Part shown: piece by piece, positions 14,836 through 25,429 of the stretch
Numbering within the stretch: the first letter of the stretch is position 1
How the letters are laid out: each line of letters starts with the position of its first letter
Source of the DNA: Planctomycetota bacterium
GTDB taxonomy: Bacteria; Planctomycetota; SZUA-567
DNA length: 45,024 nt
Direction: 5' to 3'
NCBI GenBank assembly: GCA_031261425.1
Contig: JAISJR010000069.1
Coordinates: 1-45,024 of the forward strand
Notes under the pieces: model-generated
The model's database searches: none
Told to the model about the DNA's origin: nothing
Seen by the model: only the letters and a program-made list of their open reading frames with translations
Position numbers and translations under genes: made by a program

Positions 14836-17025
14836 ATGGAAGAATTAAAACTGAACGAAGTGGCGGTGGAACGGGAAATCGCCGGACGGACGCTCCGCAT
14901 CTCGACCGGTTTGGTCGCCAAACAAGCCGCCGGTTCCTGCGTCGTGCGCTACGGCGACACCGTCGTTCTCTCCGCCGTTGCGATGGGCGACCAAGTGGAA
15001 TCGGACGACGACTTTTTCCCGCTCACCGTCGATTACCGCGAGAAAACCTACGCCGCCGGCAAATTTCCGGGCGGTTTTTTCAAGCGCGAAAAAGCGCCCT
15101 CGACCCACGAAACGCTGACGATGCGGCTGACCGACCGTCCGCTCCGTCCGCTGTTTCCCGACGGCTTCAATTACGAAGTCATCGTCCAGTCGTTGGTGAT
15201 GTCGTCGGACTTGCAAAATCCGGGCGACATTTTGAGCATCGTCGGCGCTTCGACCGCGTGTTCGCTCTCGCCGTTGCCGTTTAAGGGACCGGTCGGCGCG
15301 GTGCGCATCGGGTTGGTTGACGGGCAATTGGTGGTCAATCCGACCGAGACGCAATTGCGCCACACGGAACTCAACCTGACGATTGCCGGCACCGCCGACA
15401 GCATCACGATGGTCGAAGCCGGCGCGAACAATCTCAGCGAAGAAAAAATGCTGGAAGCGCTGTATCTCGGACACGCGCAAATCAAAATCATTTGCGAAAT
15501 GATTAAGGAATTGATGACGAAAGCCGGCAAGCCGAAAATGGAATTTATTCCGCCGGCGCCGCCGGCGTCGTTGGACGCGGCGCGCGCGCTCGGTTACGAG
15601 CGCATCAAAACCGCGATGCAAACGCCGTTCAAGCAAGCCCGCGCCAAAGCGTATTCCGCCGCGCGTAAAGAACTCATCGCCGAAATCGCCAAACCGGACG
15701 CGCCCGGCTTTGAGGAAAAAAATGTCAAAAAAGCGGTTGACCTGATTCGCGCCGAAGTCGTGCGCGCGTTGATTAAACAAAACGCCCGCGTGGACGGACG
15801 CGACCTTTACACCGTGCGCCCGATTGACGCGCGGGTTGACGTTCTGCCGCGCACGCACGGCTCGTCGCTGTTCACCCGCGGCGAAACGCAGGTGTTGGTG
15901 GCGATTACGCTCGGCTCGATTTTAGACGCGCAAAAAGTTGACGGTTTGCACGAGCCGCACGACCAGCAGTGGTTTGTGCATTATCAGGCGCCCGGTTTTT
16001 CGGTGGGCGAAGCGAAGCGTCCGGGCAATCCGGGGCGGCGCGACATCGGGCATGGAATGTTGGCGCAACGCGCGTTGCAAGCGGTGATGCCGCACGGCAA
16101 AAACGGTTTCGCCTACACCATTCGCGCGGTCAGCGAAGTGTTGGAAATGAACGGCTCGTCGTCGATGGCGACGGTGTGCGCCTGCACGTTGGCGTTGATG
16201 GACGCGGGCGTGCCGATTGCCGCGCCGGTGGCGGGCATCGCGATGGGCTTGTTGCAAGACGCCGGCGAAAAGCCGGTCATCATCACCGACATTCTCGGCG
16301 ACGAAGACCACTACGGCGATATGGACTTCAAGGTCTGCGGCACGGCGAGCGGCATCACGGCGTTGCAGATGGACATCAAAATCGACGGCATCGACCCGGA
16401 AACGATGCGCGCGGCGCTCAAACAATCGCGCGCCGGTCTCGACCATATCCTCGGCAAAATTTCGGCGTGTCTGCCGGCGCCGCGCACCGAAATCAACAAT
16501 CGCGCGCCGCGTCTTGAAATGGTGAAAGTGCCGTCGTCGTTCCTCGGTAAAATCATCGGCAAAGGCGGCGAAACGATTCGAAGTTTGCAGGACGAAACCA
16601 AATCGGAAATCAACATCGAGGAAGTCGGCGATTACGGCGAAGTAACGATTTGCGCGCCGAACGGCGAAATGCTGAAACTCGCGGTGGACCGGATTAAGGC
16701 ATTGTGCGAAGTGCCGGAAGTCGGCAGAACCTACACGGGCAAAGTAACCGGCGTGCGCGAATTCGGTTGCTTCGTGGAAATTTTGCCCAGCACGGAGGGA
16801 ATGTGCCACATCAGCGAATTGACCGACGGCGCGGGCTTTGTGAAAAACGTCGAAGACATCGTGAAAATCGGCGACGTGATTTCGGTGAAAGTCGTCGATA
16901 TCGAGGGCGAAGGCAAATTGCGGCTGAGCCGCAAGGCGGTGATTTTAGAAGAGCGCGGCGAGGTCTATACGCCGCCGCCGCCCCGCGCCCCGCGCCCGCC
17001 GCGCCGCGACGGACCGCGCCGTTAA
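14836..17025 (+). CDS. pnp: Polyribonucleotide nucleotidyltransferase
   Basis: The 729-residue PNPase has two RNase PH domains with a helical domain between them, a KH domain ([18 protein letters not shown]) and an S1 domain ([20 protein letters not shown]). It degrades RNA 3' to 5' using phosphate. [20 protein letters not shown] and [17 protein letters not shown] are conserved core motifs, and [18 protein letters not shown] carries the catalytic aspartates. The ATG at 14836 places [12 protein letters not shown] at the N-terminus; an in-frame TTG at 14815 would overlap the best ribosome-like sequence. The C-terminus is a proline/arginine-rich tail. Confidence 0.95.
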   Translation: MEELKLNEVAVEREIAGRTLRISTGLVAKQAAGSCVVRYGDTVVLSAVAMGDQVESDDDFFPLTVDYREKTYAAGKFPGGFFKREKAPSTHETLTMRLTDRPLRPLFPDGFNYEVIVQSLVMSSDLQNPGDILSIVGASTACSLSPLPFKGPVGAVRIGLVDGQLVVNPTETQLRHTELNLTIAGTADSITMVEAGANNLSEEKMLEALYLGHAQIKIICEMIKELMTKAGKPKMEFIPPAPPASLDAARALGYERIKTAMQTPFKQARAKAYSAARKELIAEIAKPDAPGFEEKNVKKAVDLIRAEVVRALIKQNARVDGRDLYTVRPIDARVDVLPRTHGSSLFTRGETQVLVAITLGSILDAQKVDGLHEPHDQQWFVHYQAPGFSVGEAKRPGNPGRRDIGHGMLAQRALQAVMPHGKNGFAYTIRAVSEVLEMNGSSSMATVCACTLALMDAGVPIAAPVAGIAMGLLQDAGEKPVIITDILGDEDHYGDMDFKVCGTASGITALQMDIKIDGIDPETMRAALKQSRAGLDHILGKISACLPAPRTEINNRAPRLEMVKVPSSFLGKIIGKGGETIRSLQDETKSEINIEEVGDYGEVTICAPNGEMLKLAVDRIKALCEVPEVGRTYTGKVTGVREFGCFVEILPSTEGMCHISELTDGAGFVKNVEDIVKIGDVISVKVVDIEGEGKLRLSRKAVILEERGEVYTPPPPRAPRPPRRDGPRR

Positions 17026-17065
17026 TCGTGTTACTTAATGGAGTTGGCGGTTAAATCGCCCCACG

Positions 17066-17246
17066 CTTTAGTCAAAAGCAGAAATCACCGGCTTTAGCCA
17101 AATAAATTTTGGCTAAAGCCCTTTCATTTTTTTCGCCATTTTACCCGCCGTTAAAACGGCGGGCGGGTTCGCCGCGCTTCGCGCCTTGCCATCGGCGGCA
17201 ATAAATTGCCGCCTAAATATCCACTGCTCACTGTCCACTGCCTACT
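17066..17246. repeat. REP-like palindromes plus heptamers, family R copy 1 (reverse)
   Basis: Palindromes ccggctttagcc/ggctaaagcc, gccgttaaaacggc and ggcggcaataaattgccgcc run through the gap after pnp. They are followed by four 7-bp units (cactgct type) at 17221-17246. Its reverse complement matches 30239-30400 in order and sequence. The GC-rich hairpins could also terminate pnp transcription. Confidence 0.75.
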
Positions 17247-17255
17247 GAATTACTT

Positions 17256-18710
17256 TCAGCACTTCGCATTCGGAAAAACGATGTCGGCGGTTTCGTTGTC
17301 GCCGACGCCGATGTCGGCGCTGTAAGCGTCTTCGCCGGCTAAACTATCGACCGGCGGCACCGGATATTCGCCGGTGAAACACGCCTTGCAGTAATGGTCG
17401 GCGGGCAAACTCACCGCCTTCATCATTCCCTCCACCGACAAATAACGGAGCGAATCGACCTGCAACATTTTTTCCATTTCGGGTATTGTATGATTTGCCG
17501 CCAGCAGTTCTTTGCGCGTCGGAAAATCAATCCCGTAATAACACGGATGCAAATTCGGCGCGCACGACAGGCGCAAATGGACTTCCTTCGCCCCGCAATC
17601 TTTCAACCGTTTGACCAAGCGCATCGTCGTCGTGCCGCGCACGAGCGAGTCGTCAATTAGAATAATCCGGCGCCCGGCCACCGCGTCGGGAATGACGTTG
17701 TGTTTCAGTCCGACGGCGCGCGCGCGTTGCTGTTGCGCCGGCGCGAGGAACGTCCGCCCGACGTAATGGTTGCGGACAAACGCGCGGTCGATGGTCATCT
17801 TCCGCTCGCCGGCGTAGCCCATCGCGGCGCTCCAGCCGCTGTCGGGAATCGCCGAGACCACGTCCGCCTCCACGTCGTCTTCGCGCCCCAAATTCACGCC
17901 GAGTTGAAAACGGACGCGATGCACGCTGTCGCCGAAAATCCGGCTGTCGGGACGCGCGAAATAAATATGCTCAAAAATGCAGTGCGCCGGCTTGATGCGT
18001 TCGGGGGGCGCGAAAATCGTCGATTTCAAGCCGCCGTGGCGGTCAATCGTAACCATTTCGCCCGGACTGATTTCCCGCACCAAACGCGCGCCGACGATGT
18101 CGAGCGCCACGGTTTCGCTGGCGACGATGTAGCCGTCGTCGAGTTTGCCCAAACAGAGCGGATGAAAACCCTGCGGGTCGCGCGCCGCGATGAGCCGGTC
18201 TTTTTTCATCAGCACGAAACAGTAGGAGCCGAGGATGTGATTGAGGCAGTGTCCCAAATTGTTCGGTTTGCCGACGTGCGAGGGTTTCGCCATCAAGTGG
18301 ACTAAAATTTCGCTGTCGGTCGAGGTCTGAAAAATCGAGCCCCACGCTTCGTATTCGTCGCGAAGCACGTGGGCGTTGACGAGGTTGCCGTTGTGCGCCA
18401 GCGCCAATAAACCTTCGGAATAATCGACGACGAGCGGCTGAATGTTTTGGGCTTTCGACGCGCCGGTGGTCGAATAACGGACGTGTCCGATCGCGACGTG
18501 CCCCGGCAATTCGTTGAGCCGCCCGCTGGGAACGGCGTGCGACAGCAGACCCATATTTTTGATACTGCGAATTTTTTCGCCGTCGCTACACACGATGCCG
18601 GCGCTCTCCTGCCCGCGATGTTGGAGCGCGTGCAACGCCAACCAAATGACCGACGCCGCGTCCTTGACGCCATACACGCCCGCCACGCCGCAGTGATGTC
18701 CGTAGCCCAT
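17256..18710 (-). CDS. purF: Amidophosphoribosyltransferase
   Basis: The 484-residue enzyme carries out the first step of purine synthesis, PRPP plus glutamine to phosphoribosylamine. The N-terminal glutaminase nucleophile is in MGYGHHCGVAG (Cys7), exposed after processing. GHVRYSTTG and LAHNGNLVNA are glutaminase motifs, and RRIILIDDSLVRGTTTM is the PRPP loop. Cysteines in CAPNLHPCYYG and HYCKACFTGEYP fit the iron-sulfur, Bacillus-type subgroup. ATG 18710 is preceded by aaggag. It is not in a purine operon; repeats flank it on both sides. Confidence 0.93.
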   Translation of the reverse strand: MGYGHHCGVAGVYGVKDAASVIWLALHALQHRGQESAGIVCSDGEKIRSIKNMGLLSHAVPSGRLNELPGHVAIGHVRYSTTGASKAQNIQPLVVDYSEGLLALAHNGNLVNAHVLRDEYEAWGSIFQTSTDSEILVHLMAKPSHVGKPNNLGHCLNHILGSYCFVLMKKDRLIAARDPQGFHPLCLGKLDDGYIVASETVALDIVGARLVREISPGEMVTIDRHGGLKSTIFAPPERIKPAHCIFEHIYFARPDSRIFGDSVHRVRFQLGVNLGREDDVEADVVSAIPDSGWSAAMGYAGERKMTIDRAFVRNHYVGRTFLAPAQQQRARAVGLKHNVIPDAVAGRRIILIDDSLVRGTTTMRLVKRLKDCGAKEVHLRLSCAPNLHPCYYGIDFPTRKELLAANHTIPEMEKMLQVDSLRYLSVEGMMKAVSLPADHYCKACFTGEYPVPPVDSLAGEDAYSADIGVGDNETADIVFPNAKC

Positions 18711-18727
18711 TTTTCGCTCCTTATAGA

Positions 18728-18848
18728 GCAATTAACAATTAAAAATTAACAATTGACAATGGTGGAGTTTGACGATTAAAAATCGCTTCGCGAAATTTTT
18801 ACCGTCAACTCCTCAATTGTTAATTGTTCATTGTTAATTGTTAATTGG
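18728..18848. repeat. Heptamer arrays around a GGAGTTTGACG core
   Basis: The left array (aattaac type, 18728-18760) and right array (aattgtt type, 18813-18848) flank a 52-base core with self-complementary ends (ggagttgacg-like) and a cgcttcgcg hairpin. The first 26 core bases from 18762 match 31571-31596. Confidence 0.85.
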
Positions 18849-18849
18849 A

Positions 18850-19536
18850 TTAAAAAGGCATCGCCTCTTCCACGCCGAACATCGCGACGCGCGTCCGGCG
18901 AAGCGCGGTCAGCGTCGCGCCGGCGCCGAGCGCGTTGCCGAAATCGTCGATTAGCGTCCGCGCGTAAAAACCTTTGCCCGCCGCGACGCGCAAGCGTCCG
19001 TCGCGCCCGTCAAAATGCAACAGTTCAAGCGCGGTGATTTTCACCGGACGCGGCGCGCGTTCAACGGCGACGCCGCGCCGCGCCAAGTCAACCAACTTCC
19101 GCCCCTGTTGTTTGAGCGCGCTGAACATCGGCGGCACTTGTAAAATTTCGCCGTGAAACGGTCGCAATGCTTGCGCCGCCTGTTCGCGGTTGACGGAAAA
19201 AGCGGCGGTTTCGGCGATAATTTTACCGGTAATGTCTTGGGAATCGGTGCGCAGACCGAGCCGGAAATCGGCGAGATATTCTTTGTCAAATTCGTGAAGC
19301 GCGTCGAACAACCGCGTCGCGCCGTTCACTAAAATGACCAACAAGCCGGTGGCGAGCGGGTCGAGCGTGCCGCCGTGTCCGACTTTTTTCCAGCCGCGCT
19401 GACGCTTGACGCGCGCGACGACATCGTGGCTGGTGATACCGCCCGGCTTGTCGTAAAGATAAACGCCGGCGTTCAGCAACGACCGCGGCGCGGCGCGAAA
19501 TTGCGCCAACAATTCGGGAAAGGGGACGGGTTCCAT
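18850..19536 (-). CDS. truB: tRNA pseudouridine(55) synthase
   Basis: The 228-residue enzyme makes pseudouridine at position 55 in the T loop of tRNAs. VGHGGTLDPLATGLLVI carries the catalytic aspartate (about residue 59), and NAGVYLYDKPGGITSHDVV is the N-terminal motif. The GKGFYARTLIDDFG block follows. It is shorter than enzymes with a PUA domain, which is absent here. The start ATG has only a weak ribosome site; a GAGAGTT array lies about 25 bases upstream of it. Usual neighbours (rbfA, ribF) are not present. Confidence 0.92.
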   Translation of the reverse strand: MEPVPFPELLAQFRAAPRSLLNAGVYLYDKPGGITSHDVVARVKRQRGWKKVGHGGTLDPLATGLLVILVNGATRLFDALHEFDKEYLADFRLGLRTDSQDITGKIIAETAAFSVNREQAAQALRPFHGEILQVPPMFSALKQQGRKLVDLARRGVAVERAPRPVKITALELLHFDGRDGRLRVAAGKGFYARTLIDDFGNALGAGATLTALRRTRVAMFGVEEAMPF

Positions 19537-19560
19537 TTTTTGTTTCTCGCGAGAGACGGC

Positions 19561-19678
<118 letters not shown>

Positions 19679-19688
<10 letters not shown>

Positions 19689-20668
19689 CGCCGGTGAAAC
19701 GCGGCGGCAACGGTGTTACGAATGAGGAACGCATTAGTGAGCGGACCGACGCCGCCTTGCGGCGGCGTAATGTAACCGGCAATTTCTTTGACGGCGGCGA
19801 AGTCCACGTCGCCCGCGTAGAGCATCTCCGGCTTGCCTTTGGCGTTTTTTACCGGCTCGCCATGGTCGTCCAACGCCCGCGGAATTTGATTCACGCCGAC
19901 ATCAATCACCGTCGCGCCTTCCTTGACCATTTCTTTTTTGATGAGCGGCGATAAATCCGGCGGCAACGGTTTTTCTCCGCCGCCGTTGCGCCATTGCGCC
20001 AATTTCGCGCGATAGCGGTTCCACGCCGCGCCGCTCGCGCCGGTGGCGGCAATGATTAAATCGGCGGCGCGACATTCCGCCGCCACGTCGGAATAACTGT
20101 GCGCGACGGTTACGGTCGCGTTCAAGCCCAACAACAGCAACGCCGCCGGTTTGCCGACAATCGCGCTCCGCCCCACGACGACGGCTTTTTTCCCCGCCCA
20201 CGCGCCGGCTTCTTGCGCCAACCGCACGGCGGACGCCGCCGTGCAGGGGACGAGTAAATCTTTCGCGCCGTTTTTGCCGACTGCCAATAATTTGCCGAGA
20301 TTGACCGGATGCGCGCCTTCCGCGTCTTTGCGCGGGTCGATGGCGGCGACCAATTCGAGATAGTCGCTCCGCGGCGGCAACGGCAAATGCAACAAAATCG
20401 CCGCGACCGTTTCATCTTGATTATGCCGGACAATCGCGGCGAGAATTTGCTCGCGCGTCGCGGTCGCGCCGAGTTCGTCCAACGTGTATTCAAGGTTATT
20501 CGCCGCGCAATGTTGGGCTTGCGCCCGCGCATACCAACGACTGCCGGCGTCGTCATTGGCGCGAATGGCGACCAAACGCGGCGGACGGTCTAAACCGGCA
20601 AATTCTTCGCGGGTCGCCGCCAATAATTTCTGCGCGACGGCGTTGCCGTCCAACAGTTGCGCGGGCAT
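19679..20668 (-). CDS. folD: FolD-like methylene-THF dehydrogenase/cyclohydrolase with altered active site
   Basis: The 329-residue protein keeps the FolD fold: VVVGRSAIVGKPAALLLL (NADP loop), TVIDVGVNQIP, YAGDVDFAAV and the closing ITPPQGGVGPLTNAFLI. FolD interconverts methylene- and formyl-tetrahydrofolate. The active site differs from the family. The lysine after the conserved tyrosine (Y-x-x-x-K) is Gln50 (YARAQAQHC), the glutamine of the QLPLP motif is His94 (LLHLPLP), and the second aspartate of KDVDG is Glu117 (KDAEG). The start follows cggaga. The final codon and stop lie in an AGAGTTT array. Confidence 0.85.
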
Positions 20669-20701
20669 TGGTTTCTCCGGTGGTGGCGAATTAGTCTGCG
20701 T

Positions 20702-21487
20702 TCAGTGGGATGATGCTTTTACCAACCATTGCTGTAAAAAGTCGGTAAAACATTTAAGCGTATTTTTGCTTTTATCCGAAACCCACAAGTCGTCTAAAAC
20801 AGAAACCCTGTTGGTTTTACCCGGTTTCAAAACGCTCGCTGCGGCGGCGACCATTGCTTTGTCGCGGTCAAAATTCCTGAAACCGCCCCACTTCTCTATT
20901 TTTTCTTTTTGCGTTTCCGTTTCACACAAGAATTTATCGGCAAATTCCAACAAGGCAGGATAAACGACTTTGCCACATTTACACAATAGCGAGTCAAGCG
21001 TTCCTTGATGGTTGTTATCTGGCAAAATGTAAATATCTGTTGGCGTTTTTGAGTATACATTAGCACCGTTAAAACAGAGTATATCTCCGTATTCTTTTTG
21101 CAATCGTTTTATGATTTTCATAGGCGTCTCTTTATCACGGTCAAGAATAAATGCCACTGCCGACAGTTTCGTCCTGCTAATTATTTGTTCCAACATTTCA
21201 TGAAAACCGCCGTATAATTCGCCACCGCCAGCATAGCGAATGCCGATTGATAAATCGTCTTTTTGCAAAACGGCTGGAAATTTAAGACGTTCGTAAATTT
21301 TCCCGTTGGTAGTGGGATATTTGAAATATCCATCAAATCAAACGCGATATGCATCTTTCCAATAAGCGGATGTCTCGACGTCTTCTATATCATTCGGTAT
21401 TCCGTTAAAACCGTAGAACACTTTCAAGCATTTTTCAACAAACGCTTGGTCGTGCGGTCCCTCCGTAATTATTAAGGCGTATCTCAT
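20702..21487 (-). pseudogene. TOPRIM-like partner of defence ATPase, in-frame TGA
   Basis: From the ATG at 21487, which overlaps the ATPase stop as ATGA, the frame reads MRYALIITEGPHDQAFVEKC, a TOPRIM-like start with the E and D residues. It meets TGA at codon 50 (21340-21338). The same frame continues without other stops for 211 codons, including VAFILDRDKETPMKI (DxD-like block) and a C-terminal helical part. AT-rich like its partner. It is either a nonsense-inactivated gene, a sequencing error, or two polypeptides; the downstream part has an ATG at 21268 without a clear ribosome site. It belongs to the OLD/PARIS-like class of ATPase plus nuclease pairs by inference. Confidence 0.65.
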
Positions 21488-22638
21488 GAGCGCACCTCCA
21501 CGCCATAGTCATTGCGCAAAATCGACAATTTTTTATGGTCGTAACGAATGACTTTATATTCATTGTTTTCGTGTTTTATTAGATGGCAACCTAACTTGAA
21601 ATCATTCATTTCGTCTAAACATTTATTAGCCATATCTATCGTTTCGAGCGAATGCGTGGTTATGAAAAGTTGAATGTGCCGAACCTGACAAAATTTAAAA
21701 AGCGCAAGCAGAGTTTCCTTTAACATAGAGTAGTGTAAGCCATTATCTATTTCATCAATCAACAAAACACCATTTTTTGCCCAAAATGCATATACCATGA
21801 TGGTAAACACTCGCACAAAACCATTGCCCATAGAAAACAATGGAGTTTTTGTTCCGGTTTTCTTGTGATTCAACAAAACGCAGGTTCCGCTACTGTTGTC
21901 GCTCATAACGCCAATACGAACGTCAAGGATGTTATCATCGTATTCTTGTAACAGATGGATAAGTTCTATCTTATCAGAAGTTCCATCTATATCTGTCAAA
22001 TACTTCAACATCAAGGATGTGTCACTAAATTGTTCATCGGTCAGTAGTTGGCACGAACACTCTTTTATCCCCTTATTTGGAAGTCCTTTTTTGACAAAGT
22101 CAATATTGATTCTATGAGAATCAATATTAGTGAAGTTTAATTCAGCCGGAAACTCTTTGTCTTTGTTAGGTGTATCTCGAAACTTGTAATATAAATTCAT
22201 TTTTAAAAGCGGGGCAAAACTTTTTTCTTCTTTAGTAGTAGTGAAACTAAATGACACGTCGTCGTTTTCATTCAATTCTCCACGAAAAGATTTTAATAAG
22301 ATACTGCCTGATTCTGAATGCATCGAAATATATCTATCTGCACTGCCACTCTGTGGGAATAACCACCGATAATCAAGTCCAATATTTTGATTGTAAGTCA
22401 ACGCGGACTTTCTTTGCATAGTTATTGGGTTTAATATACCTTGTACTCCCTTTCCGCTCTGAAAAGGTAGCATATAAAGCGCAATCGCTTCCAAGGCACT
22501 CGTTTTGCCGCAATTATTTTTCCCGACAAAAATGTTTACATCGCGCAACCCGTCCAAATGCAAATTGCGCAAGCCACGAAAAGAATCGATATGGAATGAA
22601 TCCAATAAACGATTTTTATTTTTGTTTGCATTATTCAT
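21484..22638 (-). CDS. AAA/ABC-type ATPase of a putative defence pair
   Basis: The 384-residue SMC/RecF-like ATPase belongs to the AAA_15/AAA_21 class. DSFHIDSFRGLRNLHL is the N-terminal strand, GKNNCGKT (residues 39-46) the Walker A, and GVLLIDEIDNGLHYSML the Walker B with a D-loop-like region. ITTHSLETIDMANKC carries the switch histidine. The ATG at 22638 follows ggagttc. It is clearly more AT-rich than flanking genes and is inserted between folD and topA. ATPases like this pair with TOPRIM-like nucleases in OLD, PARIS and related anti-phage systems. The exact type cannot be decided here. Confidence 0.8.
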   Translation of the reverse strand: MNNANKNKNRLLDSFHIDSFRGLRNLHLDGLRDVNIFVGKNNCGKTSALEAIALYMLPFQSGKGVQGILNPITMQRKSALTYNQNIGLDYRWLFPQSGSADRYISMHSESGSILLKSFRGELNENDDVSFSFTTTKEEKSFAPLLKMNLYYKFRDTPNKDKEFPAELNFTNIDSHRINIDFVKKGLPNKGIKECSCQLLTDEQFSDTSLMLKYLTDIDGTSDKIELIHLLQEYDDNILDVRIGVMSDNSSGTCVLLNHKKTGTKTPLFSMGNGFVRVFTIMVYAFWAKNGVLLIDEIDNGLHYSMLKETLLALFKFCQVRHIQLFITTHSLETIDMANKCLDEMNDFKLGCHLIKHENNEYKVIRYDHKKLSILRNDYGVEVRS

Positions 22639-22803
22639 AATGAACTCCGTCAATGTTTGAATAAATTTTATTTTCCGCACCACTTCGCGTCTAAAAATTA
22701 TTTTTTAAACGGGGGGACGCGAATTGATTTATTTTCTTGTGATGCCGCAACGCCTCCGCATCCATCTGATTATTCGTCATTTCGTCTGCAAAATTTTTCG
22801 TCA

Positions 22804-25218
22804 TTATTTTTCTTTCGGCATCGGTTTGGCGTTGCGGCATTTCGGGAAGGCGCTACAACCGAGGAACGGTCCGCGCCGCGACATCCGAATCGCCATCGGC
22901 GCGCCGCATTTTTCACACTTCTCTTGCGACACGTCCGGCAGAATTAACACCTTGCCGTTTTTGTCGAGGAATTTCGTGTTTTTACATTCGGGATAACCCG
23001 AACACGCTAAAAACGGTCCGGTCTTGCCGAGTTTGGTAATCAGCGGTTTGCCGCATTTTTCACAGTCCAATTTGACGACCGGCAACTCCACGACTTTGCC
23101 GTCCTTGTTAATCGGCAAGGTCTGTTTACACGCCGGATAATTGGCGCACGCCATAAAATCGCCGTATTTCGAGCGCTTTTTCGTCATCGGCGCGCCGCAT
23201 TTCGGACAACTCGCCGTCGGCGCGTCCGGGTCAACTTCGCCGGTTTCCGCGTCGCCGCCTTTGTTTGCCATCTGCGCCACGCCTTTGCAGGTCGGATAAT
23301 TGGCGCATCCCAAAAACGCGCCGTGCGCCGAATAGCGGACGACCATTTCGCCGCCGCACTGCGGGCATTTTTCGCCGTTCGGCGCCGGCTGACCTTTCAG
23401 CGACTCGGCGTTTTTCGTCGCGTCGGCGATTTTCGCCGCCAGCGGACGATAAAAACCGTCAACGATTTTTTGCCATTTTCGCTTGCCCTCTTCCACTTCG
23501 TCGAGTTCGTTTTCCAACTCGGCGGTGAAATGCAAATCCATCACTTGCGGAAAATTTGCCACCAAAATATCGTTGACCGCCAAACCCAGTTCCGTGGCGT
23601 AAAACCGCCGCTGTTTCAATTGCGCGTAGCCGCGGTCTTGAATCGTCTGCACAATCGTCGCGTAAGTCGAAGGGCGCCCGATGCCTTCTTTTTCCAACGC
23701 CCGCACCAACGACGCTTCGCTGTAACGCGGCGGCGGCGCGGTGAAATGTTGCGCCGGCGTTAGTTGCCGCAATTTCAGCGCGTCGCCGACCGCCAAACGC
23801 GGCAACGTTTGTTCTTGATTTTCGGTTTGATTCTCGGTCGCATCTTCCGGCGTTTCGTCTTTCTTTTCAATTTTCTTCGCCGCCGCGACTTTCTTGACGA
23901 CTTTCTCAACCGTTTGCTGACGCTCTTTTTCGAGAATCGTGTAGCCGTCGAACAGCACGACTTTGCCTTTCGCCTCTAAAATCCCGTCGCCGGCGGCAAT
24001 GGTCGCGGTCGTCGTTTCCGACACCGACGCCGCCATTTGCGAGGCGACGAAGCGCCGCCAGATTAAGTCGTAGAGACGGACGATGTCGCGTTCTTTCGTC
24101 GAGGCCGCCACCATTGCCGGCGTGATAAACACATTGGTCGGACGAATCGCTTCGTGCGCGTCCTGCGCGTCTTTGCGACCGGTGAAAAAATTCGGTTTTT
24201 CCGGCAGATACGCCGGCGCGTAATTTTCGCCGATGTATTTGCGCGACTCGCTCAACGCCTCCGGCGCGAGGCGCGTGCTGTCGGTGCGCATATAAGTAAT
24301 CAAGCCGGTCAACGCGCCGTTGACTTCGATGCCCTCGTAAAGTTTTTGCGCGACGGTCATCGTTTTCTTCGCGCCGAAATACAGCGTCGTGCTGGCGGCT
24401 TGTTGCAAGGTCGAAGTGATAAACGGCGCGCCGGGGCGGGTTTTCACTTCGCGTTTGTCGAGGGCGGTGATTTGATACGCGGCTTTTTCCAATTGCGCGA
24501 CGATGGCGCGCGCGCTTTTTTCGTTGCTTGCCGCGGGCGCGCCGAGCGCGAATTTTTCGCCGCGCCAGTTGACGAGTTGCGCGAAAAACCGCTCGTCGTT
24601 TTGCGTGGAGAGTTCGGCGGTGAGGCGCCAAAATTCTTCCGGCTTAAAGGCGGAGATTTCGCGCTCGCGCTCGACGATGAGGCGGGCGGCGACGGATTGG
24701 ACGCGACCGGCGGAAAGTCCTTTGGTGATTTTTTTCCACAAAAACGGCGACAGCGAAAAACCGACGAGCCGGTCGAGCACGCGGCGTCCCTGCTGGGCGT
24801 CAACCAAATCCATATTGATTTTGCCCGGATTTTTAATGGCGTTCTGGACGGCGGCGCGGGTGATGGAATTGAAAGTTACGCGATAGGTCTTGTCCGGCGG
24901 CAGTTTGAGCGCCTCTTGCAAATGCCAGGCGATGGCTTCGCCTTCGCGGTCCGGGTCGGGCGCGAGATAAATCTCATCGACTTTTTTGGCGGCGTCTTTG
25001 AGTTCGGACAGAACTTTTTTGCGCGTGTCGAGCGGCTCATAAACGGGCTTGTAGTCGTGTTCGAGGTCGATGCCGAATTTGGTGCCGGCGGCGCGGTGCG
25101 GGATGTCGCGGACGTGTCCCATCGACGCTTTGATGATAAAACTCGGACCGAGAAATTTGTGAATCGTCTTGGCTTTCGCCGGACTTTCGACGACCAAGAG
25201 TTTGTTGGCGTTGCTCAC
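22804..25218 (-). CDS. topA: DNA topoisomerase I with four zinc ribbons
   Basis: The 804-residue type IA enzyme relaxes negative supercoils. NKLLVVESPAKAKTIHKFLG opens the TOPRIM domain, APDPDREGEAIAWHLQ holds its DxDxE residues, and TGLITYMRTDSTRL carries the catalytic tyrosine. Four C-terminal C4 zinc ribbons follow (CPQCGGEM, CPKCGAPM, CEKCGKPL, CEKCGAPM, each paired with a C-xx-YP/FP-x-C). GTG at 25218 is chosen: gagga sits seven bases upstream and the TOPRIM domain begins at residue 5. A longer frame upstream has no family similarity. Confidence 0.95.
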   Translation of the reverse strand: MSNANKLLVVESPAKAKTIHKFLGPSFIIKASMGHVRDIPHRAAGTKFGIDLEHDYKPVYEPLDTRKKVLSELKDAAKKVDEIYLAPDPDREGEAIAWHLQEALKLPPDKTYRVTFNSITRAAVQNAIKNPGKINMDLVDAQQGRRVLDRLVGFSLSPFLWKKITKGLSAGRVQSVAARLIVEREREISAFKPEEFWRLTAELSTQNDERFFAQLVNWRGEKFALGAPAASNEKSARAIVAQLEKAAYQITALDKREVKTRPGAPFITSTLQQAASTTLYFGAKKTMTVAQKLYEGIEVNGALTGLITYMRTDSTRLAPEALSESRKYIGENYAPAYLPEKPNFFTGRKDAQDAHEAIRPTNVFITPAMVAASTKERDIVRLYDLIWRRFVASQMAASVSETTTATIAAGDGILEAKGKVVLFDGYTILEKERQQTVEKVVKKVAAAKKIEKKDETPEDATENQTENQEQTLPRLAVGDALKLRQLTPAQHFTAPPPRYSEASLVRALEKEGIGRPSTYATIVQTIQDRGYAQLKQRRFYATELGLAVNDILVANFPQVMDLHFTAELENELDEVEEGKRKWQKIVDGFYRPLAAKIADATKNAESLKGQPAPNGEKCPQCGGEMVVRYSAHGAFLGCANYPTCKGVAQMANKGGDAETGEVDPDAPTASCPKCGAPMTKKRSKYGDFMACANYPACKQTLPINKDGKVVELPVVKLDCEKCGKPLITKLGKTGPFLACSGYPECKNTKFLDKNGKVLILPDVSQEKCEKCGAPMAIRMSRRGPFLGCSAFPKCRNAKPMPKEK

Positions 25219-25429
25219 GATGAGGTCCTCGCAAGGGGAGAAGGGCGGCGTTCGGGATAAGGGACAAATGCCGCCGATTATGAAGCGCGGCGGCGCTTGG
25301 CGCAAGACGCGGCGGCGATTTATCCCCCGCCGCGCCCAACTCCCGCCGCACAACGCCGACCCCGCTTGCAGTTTCGCCGCGAATTTGCCGATAACGGAAA
25401 GTGTGATTTCTGACCGGAAGGAGCGTTGT

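Noticed and set aside
14845-15858. Long reverse-strand ORFs opposite pnp and other GC-rich genes
   Set aside because: They are arginine/histidine-rich mirror frames caused by third-position GC bias, with no family features.
17066-17246. Possible CRISPR array because of repeated palindromic blocks
   Set aside because: Blocks are of different sequence, unevenly spaced and without unique spacers of constant length; they match REP-like elements elsewhere in the window.
20702-21487. Selenocysteine or UGA-as-tryptophan reading of the in-frame TGA
   Set aside because: No selenocysteine insertion element was recognised, and TGA is used as a normal stop by many genes here (for example rsmI, metX), so recoding is unsupported.
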